Source of the DNA: Muribaculaceae bacterium
GTDB taxonomy: Bacteria; Bacteroidota; Bacteroidia; Bacteroidales; Muribaculaceae
Assembly: GCA_017557665.1 (NCBI GenBank)
Contig: JAFYYI010000066.1
Location: 11,131 to 75,130, forward strand
DNA length: 64,000 nucleotides
Direction: 5' to 3'
A program made the position numbers and the translations under genes. The notes below the pieces were generated by a model, which saw only the letters and a list, made by a program, of their open reading frames with translations, made no database searches and was not told the origin of the DNA. This document shows positions 8,267 to 15,038 of the stretch, in pieces. Every line of letters starts with the position of its first letter. Positions within the stretch are counted from its first letter, which is position 1.

Positions 8267-8895
8267 TGCACATTACTTTCCAACAGTTCAACCAAGATAT
8301 TGCTTTCGGCTTTCTCGCTGAAGTCCAACCCCAGGTAACGTGAGCCTTGCTCAAGTTCAGCCTTCTTGGGCAGAAAACCATAACACTCCACGTCCAGGTC
8401 GTCACACACCTGCTGCAGCATGGCAAAATGCCTTGCCGAGCCCACGCGGTTGAAAATCACGCCACTGATGCGCACGTCCTTGCGGAAGTTGACGAAACCC
8501 GAAATGAGCGCCGCCATCGAGTAAGCCGCCGACTTGGCATCCACTACCAGCACCACAGGCAGGTCGAGCACACGGGCGATTTCGGCAGACGATCCTTTGT
8601 CGCGGTCATAGCCGTCAAACAGGCCCATCATGCCCTCGACAACGCACACATCAGCATCCTTGCCATAGCGGTCAAACAGTTCCTGCACATGTTCAGGCGT
8701 GGCCATGAAAGTATCCAAATTGATACTGGCCCGGCCACACACCGCAGTATGAAACTTGGTATCAATATAATCAGGCCCGCACTTAAATGGCTGAACCCGA
8801 TACCCTTTGCGGGTAAACAACGCCATCAGCCCCCGAGCAATCGTTGTCTTGCCCGAGCCACTATTCGGCGCCGCTATCAAAAATCCACGTCCCAT
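8242..8895 (-). CDS. cbiA: cobyrinate a,c-diamide synthase, N-terminal (ATP-dependent) half of a split cbiA
   Basis: 217 residues covering the dethiobiotin-synthetase-like ATPase domain of CbiA: IAAPNSGSGKTT P-loop at the N-terminus, KCGPDYIDTKFH, and VEGMMGLFDGYD. Full-length CbiA is about 430-460 residues; here translation stops at the domain junction (LLDL, TAA at 8242-8244). The start at 8895 (MGRGFLIAAP) is preferred over upstream in-frame codons to 9027, because a TAAATTTG promoter box lies about 14 nt before it. It is the first gene of the - strand cob operon. CbiA amidates the a and c carboxylates of cobyrinic acid. Confidence 0.88.
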   Translation of the reverse strand: MGRGFLIAAPNSGSGKTTIARGLMALFTRKGYRVQPFKCGPDYIDTKFHTAVCGRASINLDTFMATPEHVQELFDRYGKDADVCVVEGMMGLFDGYDRDKGSSAEIARVLDLPVVLVVDAKSAAYSMAALISGFVNFRKDVRISGVIFNRVGSARHFAMLQQVCDDLDVECYGFLPKKAELEQGSRYLGLDFSEKAESNILVELLESNVQWQRLLDL

Positions 8896-8930
8896 ACAAC
8901 CTGCAAATTTACAAAAAAAATACCGAAAAC
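8896..8930 (-). promoter_or_regulatory. promoter of the cbiA-pduO-cobQ-cobD-cbiB operon
   Basis: On the reverse strand the sequence just before the cbiA ATG contains TAAATTTG, matching the Bacteroidetes -7 consensus TAnnTTTG. It leaves a leader of only about 10 nt. No cobalamin riboswitch was recognised upstream. Confidence 0.6.
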
Positions 8931-9064
8931 CTATCGTTTTGACGTCTTTAATTCCTCTTGAAAAACTGCAAGTTTTTGAAGGATACAACGTACCCCCCTT
9001 TTGTGGAATAACAGGGATCTTCAACAATTATTAAATGATGTCCATCACTAATAGGTATCATAAC

Positions 9065-9105
9065 AAAAATCGGTTGGCTTACCTTTGCGGTAAGCCAACC
9101 GATTA
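9065..9105 (-). terminator. intrinsic terminator of the CPBP-like gene
   Basis: A perfect 16-bp stem (AATCGGTTGGCTTACC and its complement) with a 5-nt loop is followed, on the reverse strand, by TTTTTGTT. It lies 26 nt beyond the stop of the 9131-9790 gene and overlaps the first 25-bp direct repeat. Confidence 0.85.
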
Positions 9106-9120
9106 TGCCTTGAAAAGACG
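9096..9120. repeat. 25-bp direct repeat, copy 1
   Basis: Matches 9931-9955 at 24 of 25 positions (core TATGCCTTGAAAAGACG). The two copies are 835 bp apart and bracket the promoter, coding sequence and terminator of the CPBP-like gene. Confidence 0.85.
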
Positions 9121-9130
9121 GGAAAATGCG

Positions 9131-9790
9131 TCAACCGAAGCAAGCAAAAACCAAATACATCAACGGCCAGGCTTTCTTTAAATCCCTTCCTGTCAAATTG
9201 TATATTAGGCCAAAGAATATGGCTAAAGCAAAGGCGATGAGTGCAATGTAAACATTACCTTTTGTAATATAGTGGCCCAGACCCCATGTGAGTCCTAATA
9301 CCAGTCCTCCCCATGGGAACATATTTCGTTTGCCTGAAAAGACCGTGATTGCCTGTTGAGACAGACTGATGATTAAGCCACTCAATAGCATTTCAAGAAG
9401 GTAATAGACATACTGTAAGGTAAAAAATGTCGAAGATGCAGCTTTGAAAGTCTTAACAAAGCCAGGTCCCCCATTGATAATCGACAATACCGCAGCAAAT
9501 ATCACAGGCAGTACAACACCAAGAATCAGCTGCCACCTGGAAGGTGTGGAATGTGGCTCAAATACATTGAATGAACAATGTCTTTTGCTAAGCAAAATTA
9601 CTAAAATGGACACTATCAGCCACACTGGAATTATGATTTGCCAATGTTGAATCAGTTGACTAACGCTAAATTGTGCTATATCTATCCCATTGATATGCTG
9701 CTCTATATGCATCAACACAAATTCTGCACACAAACCCAGAAAAGCCAATAGAGCTAACAAAATAAAACCTATGTTCTTTTTGAATTGCAT
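9131..9790 (-). CDS. multi-pass membrane protein, CPBP (Abi/CAAX-protease-like) family, degenerate
   Basis: 219 residues with about six to seven hydrophobic segments. The C-terminal half resembles the CPBP intramembrane protease fold: LLEMLLSGL where the family has EExxxR, then LTWGLGHY with the conserved His, and a final FFGLIYNLTG segment. The second Glu and the Arg of motif 1 are missing, so proteolytic activity is doubtful. CPBP relatives in bacteria serve in bacteriocin self-immunity or membrane proteolysis; the role here is unknown. The gene has its own promoter (TACCTTTG, reverse strand, 9828-9835) and terminator, and is flanked by 25-bp direct repeats, so it looks like a self-contained cassette. 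Confidence 0.6.
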   Translation of the reverse strand: MQFKKNIGFILLALLAFLGLCAEFVLMHIEQHINGIDIAQFSVSQLIQHWQIIIPVWLIVSILVILLSKRHCSFNVFEPHSTPSRWQLILGVVLPVIFAAVLSIINGGPGFVKTFKAASSTFFTLQYVYYLLEMLLSGLIISLSQQAITVFSGKRNMFPWGGLVLGLTWGLGHYITKGNVYIALIAFALAIFFGLIYNLTGRDLKKAWPLMYLVFACFG

Positions 9791-9930
9791 AATCGTTTTC
9801 GTACTAGAATTGACACTTAACAGTTACAAAGGTAAGCATTCTTTCGCTACCAACGCTTTCTTTTCGTTTGTTTATTGTTTATGAGGCGCGGGTACTTTTT
9901 CTGCCTTTTATAATTTTGGTATAAGTTGTT

Positions 9931-9955
9931 CAACCGAGTATGCCTTGAAAAGACG
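9931..9955. repeat. 25-bp direct repeat, copy 2
   Basis: Second copy of the 9096-9120 repeat, with a single mismatch. It lies 16 nt past the stop of the kinase gene at 9972; copy 1 lies 10 nt past the stop of the CPBP-like gene. Confidence 0.85.
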
Positions 9956-9971
9956 CTGCGATAATTGGAAT

Positions 9972-10496
9972 CTATTGTTTTATCAGGTCTTTGACTGTCT
10001 GCCAAAAATCCGTATCAATTATCGTAATTTTCTCACCACTTAGTGTAAAAGCATCAATGTAGTTATGATTGTCATGCTTCAGAGATTCTACGGTACAGTC
10101 TGTGTCGTACAACCTCGTTTCGATGGCAGAGGCATGATCCCTTATCTCATCGAAATGATCATCAATGTAAGCATCCGACATTGCAAGGCAAATAAACTTT
10201 ATTGACTGCAAATATTGCTCACTGAAATCGTTACGCCAACCAGAAGGGATGTAACAGCCCTCTACTATAAGGTTCTGCCGATTCTCTATTGCCGTCTTCA
10301 CCATTTCACGGACAATAGGCCAAAGTTCTTCAGTGAGGGCGTCATCATCTTCAGGTGTAAGATTAGTTTTGCCGCTTCGAATCATGCCCATTTTCAAATG
10401 ATCTATAGACAGATATGGATACTTGTATTTTTCAAGCATCTGCTGGGCCAATAGCGTTTTACCCGTATGTGATGCACCTGTTATCAGTATAACCAT
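9972..10496 (-). CDS. small P-loop kinase (AAA/adenylate-kinase-like), substrate unknown
   Basis: 174 residues beginning with ILITGASHTGKTLLA, a Walker A motif at residues 3-13. An acidic segment and VEGCYIPSGW follow, as in small nucleoside or antibiotic kinase-like proteins. No signal peptide is present, so it is cytoplasmic. The substrate cannot be read from the sequence. It starts 10 nt after the stop of the acetyltransferase gene, so the two are probably cotranscribed. A modifying kinase next to an acetyltransferase suggests a small-molecule modification or resistance unit, but that is inference. Confidence 0.7.
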   Translation of the reverse strand: MVILITGASHTGKTLLAQQMLEKYKYPYLSIDHLKMGMIRSGKTNLTPEDDDALTEELWPIVREMVKTAIENRQNLIVEGCYIPSGWRNDFSEQYLQSIKFICLAMSDAYIDDHFDEIRDHASAIETRLYDTDCTVESLKHDNHNYIDAFTLSGEKITIIDTDFWQTVKDLIKQ

Positions 10497-10506
10497 GGAT
10501 GAAAAA

Positions 10507-11163
10507 CTATTGATTAATCTTCCTTATTAACGACAAATCACCACTTGACAAGGCGTCAAAATTCGCCTCAATCTTCTCGATGTCCCAATCCCACCATTTC
10601 AACTGCTGCAGATAGGCGATGAACTCGTCGTCAAAACGCATCCTGACCACCCTGCAAGGGTTGCCAACGGCTATAGCATATGAGGGAATATCTGAGGCCA
10701 CCACCGAATTGGCACCGATTATGGCTCCGTCACCAATATGAACCCCTGGCATGATGGTAACATTCTGCCCTATCCAAACGTCATTGCCCACAACGGTATC
10801 ACCCTTCAACGGCAATTCATCTTTTACTGGAGCAATGGCACTGCCCCAGTCCCCGCCAATGACGTAAAACGGATAAGTTGTAACACCGTTCATCCTGTGA
10901 TTGGCACCATTCATGACAAACTCCACACCCTTGGCAATAGCGCAAAATTTGCCAATAATCAGCCGGTCACCAATGAAGTCATAGAAATGAGTGACATGTT
11001 TCTCGAATTGGTCAGCACCATCCACATCATCATAATAAGTGTAGTCACCGATGATGATACGCGGATTCTTCACCACGTTCTTGATGAAGCACAGGCTTGG
11101 GATGTTGGGATTGGGAAAAGCCTCATTAGGATTGGGTCTGTTTTTTATTTCCATATATTCCAT
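10507..11163 (-). CDS. Vat/CatB-type xenobiotic O-acetyltransferase
   Basis: A left-handed beta-helix acetyltransferase of the hexapeptide-repeat superfamily, about 218 residues. The N-terminal part (NRPNPN, IIGDYTYYDD) and the catalytic-loop GANHRMNGVTTYPF (His general base) match streptogramin/chloramphenicol acetyltransferases. Hexapeptide coils follow (VVGNDVWIGQNVTIMPGVHIGDGAIIGANS) and the end is GNPCRVVRMRF. Family members acetylate streptogramin A, chloramphenicol or unknown acceptors; resistance cannot be claimed from sequence alone. The start is placed at the ATG at 11163 (MEYMEIKN) or 11154. The longer frame to 11193 is translated repeat (the conserved leader element at 11178-11229). 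Confidence 0.85.
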   Translation of the reverse strand: MEYMEIKNRPNPNEAFPNPNIPSLCFIKNVVKNPRIIIGDYTYYDDVDGADQFEKHVTHFYDFIGDRLIIGKFCAIAKGVEFVMNGANHRMNGVTTYPFYVIGGDWGSAIAPVKDELPLKGDTVVGNDVWIGQNVTIMPGVHIGDGAIIGANSVVASDIPSYAIAVGNPCRVVRMRFDDEFIAYLQQLKWWDWDIEKIEANFDALSSGDLSLIRKINQ

Positions 11164-11177
11164 CTCATGGCATTTAG

Positions 11178-11269
11178 GGCTTCGCCTCAGCATAGCTCAA
11201 GTAAACTTGGCTTTGCCTTTGGCTTGCACCTAAATTCCGATTTATCTTTCTTTCATTGCTGCAAAGATA
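11178..11269 (-). promoter_or_regulatory. promoter and conserved leader element (copy A) of the acetyltransferase gene
   Basis: On the reverse strand a -7 box TATCTTTG (11269-11262) is followed by an AT-rich stretch and then GTGCAAGCC (11229-11221). Next comes a self-complementary CAAGTTTACTTG, then GCTGAGGCGAAGCC ending at 11178. The GTGCAAGCC - hairpin - TGAGGCnnnGCC layout recurs in the hflX and GH92 leaders. Confidence 0.7.
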
Positions 11270-11574
11270 GCGAATTTACTCCGCTAAACACTCATTTTCT
11301 TTTAGATTTGGATAAATCGTTCCCACTCGGCAATGCGCATGCAAGCATGGCACTATGCGACAAGATACTATCTATAGGTGCTGGCGGATTAGTGTTGGAG
11401 CAGTTGGTTCCCCTTGATAAACAACTGGATTTTGGGATACAATGAACCCCAGGCGTGCCCCATCGGGCAGTGACATTTTATCGTCTGTGAATTAAAGAAG
11501 ATGGTTATTTTATGTGCTTGATTGCAGAAAAAATGTAACTTTGCGCTGCTAAACACAATTAACTCAGTAAGCGT
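11270..11574. other. gene-free interval between the acetyltransferase and the C10 protease
   Basis: No gene is supported. On the reverse strand TTGCCGAG...ATTTATCCAAAT at about 11307-11333 looks like a degenerate extra copy of the leader element. A + strand open stretch ending near 11445 may be a decayed ORF or chance. The C10 protease promoter (TAACTTTG, 11536-11543) lies 31 nt before its ATG. Confidence 0.5.
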
Positions 11575-14500
11575 ATGAAAAGGACATCTCTACTATTCAT
11601 CTTCGCGCTGGCTGCATTGATGATGACAGCCACGCAATTCTCACAAGAGCAGGCAAAACATGTCGCTGAACAGTTTGTGAAACAAAAGGTCGGCAAAAAT
11701 GCCTCAATCAGGGAAATTAAATCGCTGCCCATCAATCAAGCAAGGTTTTCTGCAGCGAGCAACGACGGCGAGGTGGCATCCTATGCCGTAAACCTGGACA
11801 ATAACGATGGCTTTGTGTTGGTCGTTGGTAATGACCAGAGCAACGACATCCTCGGCTATTGCGACCACGGAACTTTCAATGAGCAGCAGATGCCGTCCAA
11901 CATGCGTTCGTGGCTTGAAAGTTACATGGCATGCGCCGCGGCCGTTAAGGATGTGAACACCTCTCACGCCCTTCGCTCGGCACCGGGTGTCCCGACCAAG
12001 ACCCCCATTGCACCTTTACTTATCTGCCAGTGGAACCAAGATGCTCCCTACAATGACCAGTGTCCGGTGATTGACGGCCAGCATTGTGCCACAGGTTGCA
12101 CCAACACGGCAATTGCACAGGTGATGTTCTATCACAAGTGGCCCGCGGGCACTACAGCCACAATTCCCAGCTATATCCCCGACAACAGTGGAGGCACCCA
12201 CTATCCCACGCTCCCGGCCCTTGAGCCCACGACCTTTGACTGGAGCAAGATGTATCCCACCTACAAGAATGGCGAAGACGGCACCGAGGTGGCCCGTTTG
12301 TTTAAATATCTGGGCACGGCATCACTCACCAATTATGGTAAAGAGAGTGGTGCGACGGGCTATAATGCACTGCTGGGCATCATCAAGTATTTTGATTACG
12401 ATGCCAGTGCAAGTACCGTGTGGCGTCGCCAGCGCTCCTACCAAGAGTGGATCGATATGCTCTATGCCGAGCTCCAGGCCAAGCGTCCGGTGATGTTCAG
12501 CGGCACCTCGCCCGATGGAGCACACTCGTTTGTCGTCGATGGATATGACGAGGAAGATTTCTTCCATGTGAACTGGGGCTGGGGCGGCTATAGCGACGGC
12601 TATTACAGAGTGTTGCTCATGGATCCTAACGAGCAGGGCATCGGTGGCAACCCGAACAACGACAACTACTCCATGGACCAGGTCGCATTTTTTGGGGTTA
12701 AGCCCAATGAGGGTGGGACGGCAACGCCTCCCAGGGTGACGGTGCTGAACAACTGGCTGCTCTGTGATGCTCAAGGCAATTACACCTATGACACGCAGGG
12801 CATGGAAAGCACCAGTCCCTTCTTCGAGAACGAAGGCTATCTTGTCTATGCGATGATGGACTGCCATTCTTTTAATCCAGTTACAGACGTGTTTGAGCTC
12901 GGATGCCGGCTTGTGAAAGATGACGGCAGTGTGACAAGGGATTATCCGTGGGAGGAATCGGTCAATTTCATTCCCAATTCCAGATGCGATGACCTTAAAA
13001 AGGACATGCACATCAATCCCATTGCCGATCCTGGATTGACCGACGGGGACTACAAGATGTATTTCATCAGCAAGCTGAGGACCTCCGACACGTGGCTGGT
13101 GGATGACGGCAGCGAAAATCATTACATGCTGATTCATCTGGACCACGCCAACAACAAGCTCACTGCCAAGGCCGTGAACAACGATGCACAACTGAGTGTC
13201 GAGCAGGTGAAAGTCATAACCTCGAAGCCCACGGTGGGAACTCCTTGCGAACTGATGGTCACCGTGAAGAACGATGGCCCCGTTGCCTATCACGGTGACT
13301 TGGGCATCACCCAAGATGATGGATGGCTGGATGCCATCGGCATTGACCTGGAGCCTGGAAAGACCATCGACGTGGGCCTCTCGTTCAAGCCCAAGAAAGC
13401 CGGTGACATGAAGTACTACGTGCAAGACAACCGAAACTTTGTTCTGTACACTGGAACCTTGTCTGTTGCCGAAACCAACCAGAGCAGCAACTGCGACCTC
13501 ACCATCACTCACCGGGTCACCAACGCCGAGGGTACCGAGATTGCCGCTCCCAAGGCAAAACTTGACCTCACGGTCACCAACAACAGCGACAAGGATTACT
13601 ATGGGGCTATCTACATCTACTGCTTCAAGTACAACGGTGAAGAAGGCAATCTGGTGCAAGAATCCTCGCCCGAGACGATCCCGGCCCACCAGACTGTGGT
13701 GCTGCACCGCGAGTCGCCTGAGCTCACCGGAGGCGAAAGCTACCGCTTCTCCACCATGTATATCAGGAATGGTACCGAGATAGAACAAGATATTCCCGAG
13801 GTTTACTACACGACGGTGCCTTACTACTACACCTACGATGCCGAAGGCAAGGAAAGCACCAAACGCGCAACGGCCGTTTTGCAGCCCGACGCATCGGAGT
13901 GTGCCATCGACCTGACGGTAGCTCCCGAGGTGACAAGTGTCATCTCCAGCGCCAATCCCAACCTGATCATCGTTGCCTCCGAGGACAGCCCCTTCACCGG
14001 CGACAACGTCGTCAAGAACGAGCAGGCCCAGAACATCAAACTCATCGACGGGTATCCATTCTACGCTCCGTGCATCATCAAGGCTCAACACGTCAGCTAC
14101 ACACTGACACCCGAGCGATACTTCGACATCAAGGAGGAAAAGGGATGGACCACCTTGAACCTCCCGTTTGCCGCGACAAGTTGCCAGGCAACAATCAACG
14201 GAGTTGCCACGCCGCTCCGATGGTACACCGACAACACCGATGGCGAACTGATGGTCGTTACCTTTAAGTATGAAAACGGCAGCGAGCTGTTCTTTGGCTT
14301 TCCCGAAACCACATTGAACGCTAACCATCCCTATCTGCTGGGCGTTCCGTCCACATTGAATGAAAGCACGTCGCTCGTTAACGCCCCCATCACATTCAGC
14401 GCCGACAATGCGGAAGTGACTATCGCCAACTCGGCCATCACGGGACTGGAATATAAGATGAAAGGCACCTTGACGCCCATAAGGGACGTGAAGGACATTT

Positions 14501-14775
14501 ATGTCCTCAATACCGATGGTTCAGCCTTTGTGCTCGGCACCTACTCGGTGAACCCGTTCCACGCTTTCTGTGTGCCAATTGGCTCACAGAATCCCGCCAG
14601 CCAGTTGACAATTAAACTCACCTTTGACACAGATACCCCGACAGGTATCAACGGGATTCTTGACAACACGACAAACGACCTGCAAGGTCCTTACTACAAC
14701 CTCAACGGACAGCGTGTGTCGAGGCCTGACAAGGGCATCTACATTGTCAACGGAAAGAAGATTCTATTTAAGTAA
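11575..14775 (+). CDS. secreted C10 family (streptopain-like) cysteine protease, 1066 residues
   Basis: An N-terminal signal peptide is followed by a Spi/inhibitor-like propeptide (about residues 25-110) and then the C10 catalytic domain. The active-site Cys175 is in HCATGCTNTAIAQVM, His317 in GAHSFVVDGYD, and NWGWGG follows. After the protease come several hundred residues of beta-sandwich (CARDB/Ig-like) sequence. The end, YNLNGQRVSRPDKGIYIVNGKK, is a C-terminal module common on exported Bacteroidales proteins and probably a sorting or anchoring signal. C10 proteases process host proteins or peptides outside the cell. The gene stands alone, with a TAACTTTG promoter and a terminator at 14801-14838. 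Confidence 0.93.
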   Translation: MKRTSLLFIFALAALMMTATQFSQEQAKHVAEQFVKQKVGKNASIREIKSLPINQARFSAASNDGEVASYAVNLDNNDGFVLVVGNDQSNDILGYCDHGTFNEQQMPSNMRSWLESYMACAAAVKDVNTSHALRSAPGVPTKTPIAPLLICQWNQDAPYNDQCPVIDGQHCATGCTNTAIAQVMFYHKWPAGTTATIPSYIPDNSGGTHYPTLPALEPTTFDWSKMYPTYKNGEDGTEVARLFKYLGTASLTNYGKESGATGYNALLGIIKYFDYDASASTVWRRQRSYQEWIDMLYAELQAKRPVMFSGTSPDGAHSFVVDGYDEEDFFHVNWGWGGYSDGYYRVLLMDPNEQGIGGNPNNDNYSMDQVAFFGVKPNEGGTATPPRVTVLNNWLLCDAQGNYTYDTQGMESTSPFFENEGYLVYAMMDCHSFNPVTDVFELGCRLVKDDGSVTRDYPWEESVNFIPNSRCDDLKKDMHINPIADPGLTDGDYKMYFISKLRTSDTWLVDDGSENHYMLIHLDHANNKLTAKAVNNDAQLSVEQVKVITSKPTVGTPCELMVTVKNDGPVAYHGDLGITQDDGWLDAIGIDLEPGKTIDVGLSFKPKKAGDMKYYVQDNRNFVLYTGTLSVAETNQSSNCDLTITHRVTNAEGTEIAAPKAKLDLTVTNNSDKDYYGAIYIYCFKYNGEEGNLVQESSPETIPAHQTVVLHRESPELTGGESYRFSTMYIRNGTEIEQDIPEVYYTTVPYYYTYDAEGKESTKRATAVLQPDASECAIDLTVAPEVTSVISSANPNLIIVASEDSPFTGDNVVKNEQAQNIKLIDGYPFYAPCIIKAQHVSYTLTPERYFDIKEEKGWTTLNLPFAATSCQATINGVATPLRWYTDNTDGELMVVTFKYENGSELFFGFPETTLNANHPYLLGVPSTLNESTSLVNAPITFSADNAEVTIANSAITGLEYKMKGTLTPIRDVKDIYVLNTDGSAFVLGTYSVNPFHAFCVPIGSQNPASQLTIKLTFDTDTPTGINGILDNTTNDLQGPYYNLNGQRVSRPDKGIYIVNGKKILFK

Positions 14776-14800
14776 TCGACAGTTATAGCTAAGTGTTTAT

Positions 14801-14838
14801 AAGAAATGCGCCGCGATTTATTCGTGGCGCATTTCTCA
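14801..14838 (+). terminator. terminator after the C10 protease
   Basis: Inverted repeat AGAAATGCGCC...GGCGCATTTCT with a short AT-rich loop, 26 nt after the stop. Confidence 0.75.
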
Positions 14839-14902
14839 TAAACCCGAATCTGTTGTTATCAGACCAACTGAAGGCTAAAATCCAATCACTGAAAGACAAA
14901 CA

Positions 14903-14934
14903 TTTGCATCCATCACACAAATGACATATCTTTG
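14903..14934 (+). promoter_or_regulatory. canonical promoter of the GH97 gene
   Basis: TTTG at 14903-14906 and TATCTTTG at 14927-14934, separated by 20 nt, match the Bacteroidetes -33/-7 consensus. The predicted leader is about 100 nt. Confidence 0.8.
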
Positions 14935-15038
14935 CACCAATCTATGGAGTGTGAAAAATCTCTGCTGAAATGCTGTAAAAGCAAATTCGATTTTAGCGGT
15001 TACTACTCGAACTCAAAACTGACAAATATATAAGCACA

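Noticed and set aside
9096..9955. Integron attC cassette
   Set aside because: The repeats lack the GTTRRRY/RYYYAAC core sites and no integrase is in the window.
12322..14328. 668-codon open frame on the - strand inside the C10 protease gene
   Set aside because: Shadow of a GC-rich coding frame; the + strand gene has clear catalytic motifs and a signal peptide, the antisense frame has neither.
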